Of a stretch of 64,000 nucleotides of DNA, positions 54,903 through 64,000 are shown in pieces. The first letter of the stretch is position 1, and every line of letters starts with the position of its first letter. The stretch is from positions 19,752,020 through 19,816,019 of the forward strand of contig CM020620.1 in assembly GCA_009829735.1 (NCBI GenBank). The letters run 5' to 3'. The stretch is from Pyropia yezoensis (Eukaryota; Rhodophyta; Bangiophyceae; Bangiales; Bangiaceae). A model generated the notes under the pieces. That model was not told where the DNA came from. It did not search any database and saw only the letters and a list, made by a program, of their open reading frames with translations. Made by a program: the position numbers and the translations under genes.

Positions 54903-57900
54903 ATACCCGCTGGCACCAGGTGTTGGCGGACACCCTCACCATGCATAGATAGGCGGCTGGCCAGCGTGCAACCCGCCAAGGAGACGAGTAGAGGGGGTCG
55001 GATATGCGAGGCTTTTTGATCGCTTTGTTCTACTGATGCAAACGGAAGTCTCTGTGAGCTCTTCTCTTTCCTGCAGGCTCTTCATTCGTTCACTCGAGCA
55101 CCTACAGTATTCTTTCATGTGCCTATCTGAGGTCCTCAGCTGTGCCTCCATGCACGGCCCATCGCAGCGAAAGGAAACACACATGGTCACACCGCAGTTG
55201 CGTACATACAGTGGAACTGTCAATAAAGACAGGCAGCCGTTCGCACCCAGGCAGGGATGGGGGGAACTTGCCCATGCACCACTGTCGGGCCATTGGCGGT
55301 GTCTTGCAGTTGGCTGGAGGGCGTGACCGTGCAGATGTCCTAAAAGCGTCGCGTCGGGTGGACGAGGTCGGTGCGGGGATGGGTAGGGCGGCACGGGGTG
55401 GAGAACGCAGACGTCGTGCGTTCACGGGGGAACTGTGGACGGTGCGGGGAGGCGGGAGGCGGTGCATGTACTGTGTATGTATGTACAGTACAGGAGAAGG
55501 AGGGGGGAAGGGGCCATGACGGAGGTGGGGGTGGACGTGGACTGACTCTCCGCCAACTCGCACCGGGGTGGATAAGGCGCGCCGAGGCACAGTAGCGGGA
55601 GGCATGCTCGACGAGATTTTGCCTCTTTGTGACATTCTTCGTCAGCTGTGTGTTTCGCTCGAAGCGGAATGCCCGGTGCCCAGTTTTCATAGTTCGGATG
55701 TGCTGAAACCACCCCCCATCGCATCGGCCGCTACCCGTTGACTGGCCCTTGTCCACCCCCTCCCTCTACGCAGCACGAGCGGCGCGTCGCGGGCGCGGCG
55801 GACGGGCCGACCGCCCCTGGCCGAGACGCGGTGCGTCAACCCCGAGGCCCACCCCCCCCGTGTGTGCGGACCGTGCGGCCGCGGGCCGGCACGGCCGAGG
55901 CGATGTGCCGCCGCGCGTGGCCGGCAGGCATCCTCGTCCTCGTGGCAGCAGCCGGGGCGGCAGCGTCTGGCGTCTGGCGGCACTCGCGTCAGTGGACACC
56001 GCGTGCCGCCCTTCACCTCTCCACGCGGGCGGACGGCGGCTTGCCCCCCCCCCCCGCCCACCCCCCCACCCATCTTGCGTGCGCCGGGGAGGGTGGAAGG
56101 CGGTGGGACGCGTGCGTGCCGCGAGATGCTGTTCCATGATGGTGGCACCGGCTGGCATCACCCCCCGCCGTGCCCCGCCGCTTTGGCGGGCGCACTGCCA
56201 CGGCGGCAGGGCGCCGCTGCCGCCGCGGCTCGTCGGGCAGCCGCCGCCTCGGCTCGCCGGGCCGCCGTCGCCGTGGCGGGTGCGCTGCTTCGTCCCCTCT
56301 CTGCTCTCGGACACACGCCCCGCCTTTCCCCCCCTCTCCCTTCCGCCCTCTACGTCTGCTGCCGTCGGCCCCTCGTCTTCCCACCGGCAGACGGGATCTG
56401 GTTGGCGCCCCTGGCGCCGACCGCGACGGCGGCGGCAGCGTCGCGGCGTGCCGCGCGTGTCGGTCGCCGCGGTGGCCTGCGGAAGCGCGCCCCTGCCGGC
56501 TCGCCCCGGCGGGTGGGCCCGCCCCGGTCTACCCGCCCGCCCCCGTGGTCGAGGTCGTGGGGTTGCGCTGGGGGGCGTGGGGTGCGGGAGGAGGGGACAG
56601 GTGGGTCCTCCGACCTCGGGCGGTCACCTCCACCAAACACTGGCGCGTGACGTGGTTGGGTGGTGAGGTTGTGGGACCAGCCCCGGGTGGCCTGCCACGG
56701 CGTCACGGGCGGCGCTGTTGTCGCGCTGCCGCCGCCTCTCGCTTCCATTTTTCTTTTTTCTTTTTTGCATTTTTCTTTTGTCGTCCCCCTCCCCGCCTCT
56801 GTCGCGTGTATCTCCATGTGCCCCGGCAGCGGAGGGGGGATGGAGGCGGCGACGGCGGCGGAGGTGGGGGTGGGGATGGGGGTGGGGGGGGGTGGGAAGG
56901 GGGGTGTGCACTCCGCGTCGTGGGTGCTGGCTCGTGAGGGGAGCGAGGTGGGATGGCGGCGCCGTCGGGACCTGTTCTGCCCGAGGGGCACTCATGGGTG
57001 GGGCTGGCAGGGGGCTGACCTCTCCCCCCTCTTCGCCCCCGCCTTTCCGCCCCGCCTTCCCATCGATTGCTCCTGCGCTCCTGTGCCGCGCGTGGTCGTA
57101 GACCGCTACAGCGAGGCGCTTGCCCTGTGGATTGCGGCGGGTTGACCATCGCACGCTGGTCCACCCACGGTGGGGCCGGCGTGGCGGCGGGGCGCCGCCG
57201 CTGCGTCCACTCCCGGAAGCCCCCGCACGTGTCGTGGGGGGAGGGTCACCCCGCCCCTGGCCCTCCCGGTGGCAGCGCGGCCTGCCACGCGGACCGCCCC
57301 CTCCCCGCGGCCCGGCCAGTGTCTGTCGAGGCCACTGACTCGTGTACGAGCTAGAGGCGTCCCTCGCCCACTCCCCCCCGTGGCTCGCGTCGCTGCCTCC
57401 GTCTTCGCTTTGCTTGCTCCTCCTCTTCGGCTTCTGTCTCTTGCCACGCCCGTAGACAATGACACAGCGGGTCGTCGGCAGCCCGTCGGCCTTGCCTCTT
57501 GACTGCTCACCTGGGCGCCCTGCCAGGCACACCATGTCCCCGGGTGCGGCAGAGGGCGCCGCGGGTGCCGGCGTTTCCCCGCTGATCGCCTCCCGTCTGG
57601 TCGGTCGGCCGCCGCGGTGGCTTGCACGCACCGGTCATGGGCTTCTTTTGTACCGGTCATGGGTGGGGGGCGTGGGAGGGGTCCTTGCCGTAGGGAGCAG
57701 CCGCCGCCCCCGTGTGCCACCCTTGCATTCCCGCCACGCCTGCCTACGCCGCCCCCATCTTCTCTGACCCCAGCCCGCCACCCGCAGTGATCCCAGTGGT
57801 CCATCTCTCTTTGGCACGGTGAGTGCTTGCGCGCGCGCCGCGCCGCCACGCCAGCGAGACGGGCGCATGGCAAGCCCCCCGCCTGCGTGCAGCAGCGGGT

Positions 57901-58363
57901 TGCGGCGTGAGCAACAAATGGGGGGCCCCTGCCCGGGCTCACGGCAGGGACTCGTGGGCACGACTGGGGTTCGCTCCGTCACCCCCCCCTCTCGTGCTGA
58001 CGGTTGGCAATGCGGCGCGCTGGCTGTGGTCGAGGCGATGGCGACGGCCAGAAGGCTTGGTGCGGGCGTCGCCCGCCCGTGCGGGGGGGGCACGGACGGC
58101 GAGCGTCGCGTGCGGGCGCGTCAAGCAGTGGCAACAGGCGGGTGGCCGTTGGCGGAGGGGGGGAATGGTTTCGTTAAGAGCTTGCCGTCCGGTGGCTGGC
58201 GGTGCTTTGGTGCAGCAGCTAAGAGCCCAGACCCGAAGAGCCCCCCACCCTGAAGCATCACCCCGCGCTCCTTGCCAACGACCTCTCAAGCCATCATCCC
58301 CTGCTCGACTTCTTTATCTGTATCAAGCTCTCCCCCTCCCTCCCCCCCCTCCCCCACGCTACC
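54903..58363. other. Intergenic, no supported gene
   Basis: About 3.4 kb of GC-rich DNA with many overlapping Arg/Pro/Gly-rich frames and no recognisable domain. T-rich runs (TTTTTTCTTTTTT) near 56750 may mark untranslated or spliced sequence. Confidence 0.4.
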
Positions 58364-59650
58364 ATGGGATCCTTCCGTGGCTGGACGGGTGCCACCGTGC
58401 TGCTGTCTGCCACTGCCTTGGCGGTGGGCGCCGTTAGCCCCGCAGCGGCAGCGAATGAGTGCGCCAACACCGATGCCTCTTGCCTGGCCTCATCGGCGCT
58501 CCGGAACACCAACGCCGTGCGGGCCAAGAGGGGCAAGCCGCCGCTGACGATGGGCCCCGCGTCGCTGCTGACAAACACCGTCGGGCACTCCAAGAAGCTG
58601 GCCGACAACGCGGGGGGCTACGGCGACGACCTCGTGCATCAGAAGTTCCCTGACATTGCAGCGGCAGCCGATTGTGGCAACGCGTTTTTCAGCGCTGAGA
58701 ACCTGTGCATGTACGCGCCGTACTCGGAGGACGGGGACATCACCGCCCAGGCGATTACAAACCTGGAAAACAGCCCACCGCACCTGAAGAACACGCTTAG
58801 TGAGGTGGACTTTGTGGCGACGGGCGTGTACGTTGACAGTAAGAAGGCCGTGTGGGTGACGCAGGTGTTTGGCTCTTGGACGGACACGACCGAAGGGCGG
58901 CAATGTTCCGCTATGGATGCGGGCGAGACATTCTATGGTGGCGGCAATGATGGTGGCGGCAATGAGGAGGAGACGGCGGTGCCGACGTCCACGCTCCCCG
59001 TCGAGACCCCGCGCGTGTACCCCGTCGAGACGCCGTCTGCGGACCCCGTCGAGACACAGCCCGCGTACTCCGTCGATGTTCCCGTATCCACTCTGGCACC
59101 TTCGGCCCTGTTGCCGCTCGGTACTCCCTGCGACAACGACTCGCAGTGCAACATGGCATCGGGCGCGTACTGCCGGGGTGGTTGGGAGACGGGCGCCGAG
59201 GGCGGTGTCCGCGCCCGCTGCCGGACGTTTGCCGCGCCGTGCGCGTCGTGCGCGGCCGACACGATGGCCTGCTGGGAGGGCTACGAGTGCACCCCCGACG
59301 CTGCCGGTGGAGGGATGTGCAAGGCTACCGGCGACATGGAGGGCCGGGTTAACTGTGACATGCCCAACGGGGGCAGCTACAATGGCGACGGTAACAGCGT
59401 TGCGGGCGGCAATGACGATGAGGACGACGCTGGTTCGGGCGACGGCGGGTCGGGTGACAAGAGGTCGGGTGGCAGCGGGTCGGGCTACTACATGGGCGGC
59501 GGCGTGTACATTCCCGGGCGCGGCGTTTACGGGTCTGGGGTTGCGCCAGACACGTACGGCACGGCAACCCACTACCGTCGCAGCCGCCGTTCGGGCACGC
59601 GAGTCTACTACACGGGCTCAAAGCTGGCGCGGGCGACCCATACCGAGTAA
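58364..59650 (+). CDS. Secreted CAP/SCP-domain protein
   Basis: 428 residues, single exon, start context ACCATGG. A signal peptide is clear (hydrophobic VLLSATALAVGAVSPAAAA, cleavage near residue 29). The CAP domain (about 40-170) shows ALRNTNAVRAKRGKPPLTM, the first His in GHSKKLADN, the second-motif Glu in FSAENLCMYAP, the later His in NSPPHLKNTL, and the final strand KKAVWVTQVFG. These His/Glu residues line the CAP cavity, which in the family binds sterols, lipids or metals. Next comes a Pro-rich linker with VETP units repeated about four times (208-245), a Cys-rich module (about 255-330; PCDNDSQCNMASGAYC and CASCAADTMACWEGYEC), and a Gly/Ser/Tyr-rich tail. I infer a cell-wall or extracellular-matrix protein; the precise role is unknown. 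Confidence 0.9.
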   Translation: MGSFRGWTGATVLLSATALAVGAVSPAAAANECANTDASCLASSALRNTNAVRAKRGKPPLTMGPASLLTNTVGHSKKLADNAGGYGDDLVHQKFPDIAAAADCGNAFFSAENLCMYAPYSEDGDITAQAITNLENSPPHLKNTLSEVDFVATGVYVDSKKAVWVTQVFGSWTDTTEGRQCSAMDAGETFYGGGNDGGGNEEETAVPTSTLPVETPRVYPVETPSADPVETQPAYSVDVPVSTLAPSALLPLGTPCDNDSQCNMASGAYCRGGWETGAEGGVRARCRTFAAPCASCAADTMACWEGYECTPDAAGGGMCKATGDMEGRVNCDMPNGGSYNGDGNSVAGGNDDEDDAGSGDGGSGDKRSGGSGSGYYMGGGVYIPGRGVYGSGVAPDTYGTATHYRRSRRSGTRVYYTGSKLARATHTE

Positions 59651-60939
59651 GGGCACCGCCGGCCCACCAGGCTCAAGATGGGCGGTTACCCTACTAGTAG
59701 ACACTAGCTAGGGCACCGGGCGGGCGCGTGGCGCGGTGACCCGTCATTTTTTTTCGAGGCAGCGGGACGACAGCATGTTGGCTGTCGTCCCCGTGGCCAA
59801 GGTGGGGGGCGGCGACAGTCCGGCCCGCGCTGGTCGGGCTTCGGCTCGACTGAGTGGGAGGTAGTGCGGCCAGCAGGCGACTGCTTGGCTGGCCGAGGGA
59901 CGACGCGTCAGCAGGACCGTGGATGCGGGAATGCATGCAAACTGAGGGCGTCGTGTTAGCTGGTCACCCGTGAAGCGAGAAGAGATAGAAACAATTCTGT
60001 TGAACCGTGTGCGCCCGCCCAGCCGGGGGCCTCGTCCCCTCTCGTAAGGATGCGCCCGCTCACGCTTCAGCCACGTTCCCTGCTCCACCCCCGCCCGCCG
60101 TCGCGCTAGCGCTACGCGCGCTCGCGCTTTGCTGTGGGGACTAAAGCAGGGAGCGAGTATCGGGCAGCGGGCAGCAGCAGAGGCTGCGGCAGACACAGCG
60201 GCCGCAGCAGCTGCCGGACCAGCGGCAGCGGCCGCAGCAGCTGCCGCAGCGACGGCCGCCGCGACAGCGTCAGCGGCAACGGCAGCGGCCGCTGACGCGG
60301 CAGAACAGCCGCGTCTTCGACGCATGTGGCCCACGCGTTGCAGTAAGGGAGTTGTGCAAAATAAGATTGGCGGCGCCGACGGCGGCGGTGGGGTGGTGTG
60401 GCGACAGCGGCCAACGGGTCGTGGCGACCCACGAAAAGTCGTCGCGCCGTGTTGGCGCGACCCGCTGTTTTCCTCTGGGCGGCGATGTCGCCCGCTGCTC
60501 GGCCGGCAGTCGCCCGCAGCGCCCGCCATCCTCGACGGCGGTGCCACCGGTGCCTATGGTATGCTCCGACAAGACGTCGAATTCGTGGCGTGACCCCGGC
60601 CGCGGTCCTGGTGGGCGGTTCGCAGAATGGGGGGTGCCGAGCGGCGAGCGGCGGGGGGGGGGGGGTGCTCGTCGCCGAGGGGGAGAAGTGTGGGGTGGCC
60701 GCCGCGTTGGTGGGTGGATTGGGGCGGTGAAGAGGGGAGTGGGGGGCACAGCGGTGGTTCCAAAGACACTTGCGAAGACGCGCATGATGAAACAGGGAGA
60801 AAGGTGGCCGACAGTTCAAGAAGCCGCGTCATCACCCAGCGGTCAATCCTAATTCCCGCGCCAGTGCTGCCAAAGACGCCTTTCACAGGCGGCGGCGGCA
60901 TCGCGGTCGAGCAAAATCAAGATGGAAAGGGAGAGGACT
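59651..60939. other. Intergenic between convergent genes
   Basis: Holds the hairpin at 59764-59791 and a GCAGCGGCC-type repeat at about 60165-60300. No gene is supported. The CAP and cytidylyltransferase genes converge on this stretch, so it contains both 3' ends. Confidence 0.5.
59764..59791. terminator. Strong 11-bp hairpin after the CAP gene
   Basis: GGGACGACAGC (59764-59774), a 6-base loop, and the exact complement GCTGTCGTCCC (59781-59791). A run of eight T lies just before it. It lies about 115 bp past the CAP stop codon and could be part of 3'-end processing or a transcript structure; the function is inferred only from position. Confidence 0.4.
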
Positions 60940-62529
60940 TTACAACTCTTGGACGTACTGCTTATTATCAAGGTAGGCAGCTTCTTGCTTGGTCTTCTTG
61001 TTGTTCCGCTTCAGGTACAACTCGCGGTTGGTCACGATCCGGTCCAAGATGCCCATGACTGTCAGATTGCTCTTGGAGTCTACCTCTTGATAGATACCCA
61101 GCTCCTTGGGCACACTGTACGCGTCCAGCCCAATGTCCGTGCCCAACTGCTCCATGTCAAAGTGGCTGCCGTGGACGACCAGACTGATGTTCATCGTTCG
61201 CACCATATCCTCCGTGACCGCCCAAGGCGCGCCAATGATCACCTCGTCTACGTACTTGCACGACAGGACCGACAGGGTCCGCTCGTGGAGGTTCATAATG
61301 GGGAAATTGCGGCCTTTGTGGGCATTGACCGTCGCGTCGTCATGGATGCCGACCAGTAAAAAGTCGCCCAGCGCGCGAGCCGCCGCAAGCGTCTCAATAT
61401 GGCCACAGTGGAACATGTCAAATGCGCCGTCAATGTACACGACGCAGTCGCCCGGCTTGAGCGCCCGCCCTCCGCCAGCAAACTGAATCAGCCGGCGGGT
61501 GGTGGGCAGGAACGTAGACACCCGTGTGAACGGCTGATCCTTGCCGCGACCTTCAGCCAGCTGCCAAACGTCCTCCTCCTTGGTCACCTCTGACGTCGAA
61601 GCCTGCCGTGAGGCCACTGGCGGCACATACGAGCTCACTGATGGGGAGCGAGTAGGCATGCCGTTCGGGGCCACCGCCACGGACTCTCTCTCCCGCCGCT
61701 CCCAGGTAGCCTTGGCGACCCGGGCGGCCTCGGAGATCTCTGCGCGCTCGCTCCGGGTGTTCTCATTCGCATCTTCTGGTTCGCTAAGGGAGCCATGCGT
61801 CAGCGACGGCGAAGAATCCAGCCGCAAGGGTGGCAGCGACGAGGCCAGTACGGGGGTGCCGGGGATGGAGCTGGACAGCAGCGTGGGCGACGTAGCATTG
61901 GCCGACGCATCCAGATGGTGGTCGCGGGTGCACAGCAGCATCCGCCCGACAATGTCCGTCGACGACACGCCCTCTGTACGTTTCACAGTCCTGAAGCGAC
62001 CTTGTTCCTTGACCGCCGCATACACATCCTGCCCATCTTTCCCAATGCAGGGGTCATCGCCGTGGACAATGAAGTCAATCTGGTGCTCGGTGATCAGCTT
62101 ATCCAGGAACTCTGGGGTAACCTCGTACGGCACGTCCACAAGCACCTCGTCCACCCACTTCACACTCTCGACCGCCATCAGCCGCTCGTGGTCCGTCATC
62201 ACCGGCGGACCCTTGTGGGCCATAATCTCCACTGTCGGGTTGATGCCAACGACCAGGACGTCGCCCAGGGCCTTCGCCTGCCGCAGGGCGTTGGCGTGAC
62301 CAAAATGCATCATGTCAAAGCAGCCATCCATGTACACCCGGACGGGCTTGCGGGGCTCCCTGGCCGCCTCCTCCTTGGCCTGGCGGGCAAACTTGGCGCG
62401 GAAGTAGCTCTTCACACACCCATACACAACCCGAGCAGCGACGAGGGCGTCAAATACATAGTAGAGCGTTGCATTGTTGGATGACGCTAGCTCACCGCCA
62501 TCACCGCTGCCAGCCGCCGTAACGTCCAT
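60940..62529 (-). CDS. PCYT2: Ethanolamine-phosphate cytidylyltransferase
   Basis: Makes CDP-ethanolamine from CTP and phosphoethanolamine, the controlling step of the Kennedy route to phosphatidylethanolamine. The protein has 529 residues and two tandem cytidylyltransferase folds. The first has VYMDGCFDMMHFGHANALRQ (HxGH at 75-78) and RTEGVSSTDIVGRML (184-198). The second has VYIDGAFDMFHCGHIETLAA (HxGH at 374-377) and VVHGSHFDME. Keeping an HxGH in the second half is usual for this enzyme. A Ser/Thr/Glu-rich linker of about 140 residues (205-345) is longer than in plants or animals. Residues 21-45 form a hydrophobic helix, as in plant orthologues anchored to mitochondrial or ER membranes. 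The start at 62529 is chosen for its strong context (GCCACCATGG) and because upstream sequence is not conserved. Confidence 0.93.
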   Translation of the reverse strand: MDVTAAGSGDGGELASSNNATLYYVFDALVAARVVYGCVKSYFRAKFARQAKEEAAREPRKPVRVYMDGCFDMMHFGHANALRQAKALGDVLVVGINPTVEIMAHKGPPVMTDHERLMAVESVKWVDEVLVDVPYEVTPEFLDKLITEHQIDFIVHGDDPCIGKDGQDVYAAVKEQGRFRTVKRTEGVSSTDIVGRMLLCTRDHHLDASANATSPTLLSSSIPGTPVLASSLPPLRLDSSPSLTHGSLSEPEDANENTRSERAEISEAARVAKATWERRERESVAVAPNGMPTRSPSVSSYVPPVASRQASTSEVTKEEDVWQLAEGRGKDQPFTRVSTFLPTTRRLIQFAGGGRALKPGDCVVYIDGAFDMFHCGHIETLAAARALGDFLLVGIHDDATVNAHKGRNFPIMNLHERTLSVLSCKYVDEVIIGAPWAVTEDMVRTMNISLVVHGSHFDMEQLGTDIGLDAYSVPKELGIYQEVDSKSNLTVMGILDRIVTNRELYLKRNNKKTKQEAAYLDNKQYVQEL

Positions 62530-63215
62530 GGTGGCGCCGCGACAGGGGGGGGGAAGGCCGGGGCAACCCACCGAGACGGGGGACAGCGCCACCGCCGGTG
62601 CAACGTCCACGATTGACGCGCCACTCCGCATCAGCGACCTTTCCGATGCAGGGTTGCTATATTTCAAGAAATCATCGATCGTTAGTAACACTTTGCGATA
62701 ATGATCAAAGCTATCAGAATATGGCGTTAATTACTACGTTGTGATAATTATCGCCACGTTTCTTGACACGTGCTCCAAATCGAAGCACTGGCCGACATCC
62801 CCTCACAAGCCGAGGCGCTGCCATTTGCAGAGCTCCCTCCGTGCCCAACTCCACTTCTGCTGGTGCTGCGGTGGCGGTACTGGACGTGGGTGACGATGAA
62901 GAACGTGGCGGCCAAGGCCTTGGTCTGTTCTACGTTTGACGCGGACGTGCGGGCCGACAGCAAGGCCAAGGTGGGCGCGGAAGGGCAAGGCCTGGAGGTC
63001 TAAGCCGCCCCGGCCGAGGCGGTCCAGCGCCAGGTCGTCCAGGGAAAGTCAAAGAACGTCGTGGCGGGTTGCTTGGTGGAAGAGGAGGCGCTGGGCATCA
63101 ACGCGATTCTGACGGGCGCCAAGCATGGTTGGTGCCCGGTCCTGCAGCAGGAAGAGGGCGCGGCGGGGGCCTCTCTCGCGTGAGGCGCCCACCACATGGC
63201 GCGTCGTAGCCCTGC
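62530..63215. other. Upstream region of the cytidylyltransferase gene
   Basis: The 62640-62770 segment is strikingly AT-rich and includes TATA-like (AATATAG) and GCGATAAT/ATTATCGC inverted motifs, suitable for a promoter of the minus-strand gene. To its right, decayed coding-like sequence on the plus strand (KALVCSTFDADVRADSK; CLVEEEALGINAILTGAKHG) begins. Confidence 0.4.
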
Positions 63216-64000
63216 ATGCTGTCGAGTCCCCAGAGGGTCCTCGTTGTTCAGAAAGGGCATGACTCCGTACTTTCTAAGATTGCGGCCCACGAGCACGGCA
63301 AGGACTTGCGTCTTCATCTCAGCGGCATCATGGCCGAGATAATTCGGTTTAATGAAGACATCGCCGCTCTGGGCAAGGACGCGGCGTCACTCGGACGGGT
63401 GGTCACTGCAGCTGGTTTGCTGAACAGGTCGTCGCGAGATGCGCGTCGCGCCACCTGTGCGGGTGCAGCACAAGTGGGAAATCCGGTGGCGCGCCTCGTT
63501 CATAGAAAGGCCAAAGACTAGCAGATATCTGTCGAGCACGCGCGGGCCGTGTCGAACCTGGCTGACGGCGCGTTCCCTGCCGTTGGCAGCCTGCAGCCGT
63601 CACATGTGCGGTCGAGTGGGACAATCCATGACTTTGAAGAGGCGACCGAGGAGGAGGGGGACGCCCCAGGAGAGTATCAGCTCAGCTATCAAGGCAACGA
63701 TAGGGTCGATATGGCGGAGGATCTGAGTGAGGCCGGGAGAAGGGACCTCGACGACCAGGCGGACCTGTTCGATGAGGAGGGCTGCGTGGATGAGCAGTGG
63801 CTCTCTCGCCGCGGCCGTGAGCGAGCGCTCATGGTACATGGTGTGCACTCAGCGGGCCGTGGGCGCGCCGCGGGTGTGCCCGGTCCAAGTGCAGGGGCCA
63901 GTGCCGCTGGAGGAGGTGCAATGGGCACCGGTGGGGCACTTGGAAGGGCAGCAGCTAGCCCCGTGAGAGCTAGCGCCGGGAGAAGGGCACCGGCGCAAGT
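63216..64000 (+). pseudogene. Degenerate acidic reading frame, family unknown, runs off the window
   Basis: The plus frame reads MLSSPQRVLVVQKGHDSVLS, then LRLHLSGIMAEIIRFNEDIA, with one in-frame stop at 63519-63521, and then a strongly acidic part (HDFEEATEEEGDAPGEYQLS; DLSEAGRRDLDDQADLFDEE) into a Gly/Ala-rich end at the window edge. Composition and residue order look like real coding sequence, but I recognise no domain. It is probably a broken gene or a mobile-element gene; with the segment at 62.82-63.18 kb it may be one larger unit. Confidence 0.35.

Noticed and set aside
58490-59572. 360-residue minus ORF over the CAP gene
   Set aside because: Shadow of the plus-strand CAP gene, which has a signal peptide and conserved motifs.

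Overview
The window is nuclear DNA of a GC-rich eukaryote. The evidence is phosphate-cytidylyltransferase, queuine-transglycosylase and RWP-RK genes of eukaryotic type, spliceosomal intron borders that keep frame, a tRNA-derived SINE, a CACTA transposase relic and Ty3/gypsy retroelement fossils. The high-GC, intron-poor genes, the RWP-RK factor, the HNK-1-like sulfotransferase and a small heat-shock protein with a transit-peptide-like leader suggest an alga. A bangiophyte red alga of the Porphyra/Pyropia type would fit, but this is inference. Most of the six-frame open reading frames are by-products of GCC/GGC-rich low-complexity DNA and carry no gene.

Layout. 0-0.7 kb: a CENPB-type helix-turn-helix fragment, probably transposase-derived. 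7.7-8.7 kb (minus): a two-exon RWP-RK transcription factor whose domain is only seen after splicing. 11.2-11.7 kb: a 451-bp MITE-like element with 46-bp inverted ends; a related copy lies at 52.1-52.6 kb. 13.2-14.0 kb: a hypothetical ORF. 16.4-19.9 kb: a queuine tRNA-ribosyltransferase catalytic-subunit gene (QTRT1) cut in two by 1.87 kb that carries a carbohydrate-sulfotransferase gene; the cut is framed by a 7-bp direct repeat. 20.4-21.0 kb: a short-chain dehydrogenase remnant. 22.1-22.7 kb: two minisatellites. 23.7-25.2 kb (minus): a CACTA transposase relic with two copies of a tRNA-derived SINE, one inside it and one at its 3' end.

26-44 kb is a mobile-element district: Ty3/gypsy integrase, gag-like and second integrase fossils, two nearly identical 539-bp LTRs in opposite orientation, a convergent pair made of an Ala/Gly-rich unknown gene and a PIF1-like helicase gene, a cluster of hairpins in front of a long unknown ORF, and a 24-bp minisatellite.

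44-48 kb is extremely GC-rich and probably holds a membrane-anchored RING-H2 ubiquitin-ligase gene (minus) plus a long CCG-repeat tract. 48.3-53.5 kb is an AT-richer gene-poor island with MITE copies. The right end holds the clearest host genes: an Hsp20 chaperone (54.1-54.9 kb), a secreted CAP/SCP-domain protein (58.4-59.65 kb) and ethanolamine-phosphate cytidylyltransferase (60.9-62.5 kb, minus). The last kilobase has an acidic degenerate reading frame.

The host genes do not form an operon or one pathway. They cover phosphatidylethanolamine synthesis, tRNA modification, polysaccharide sulfation, protein folding, secretion and transcription, and are separated by repeats.
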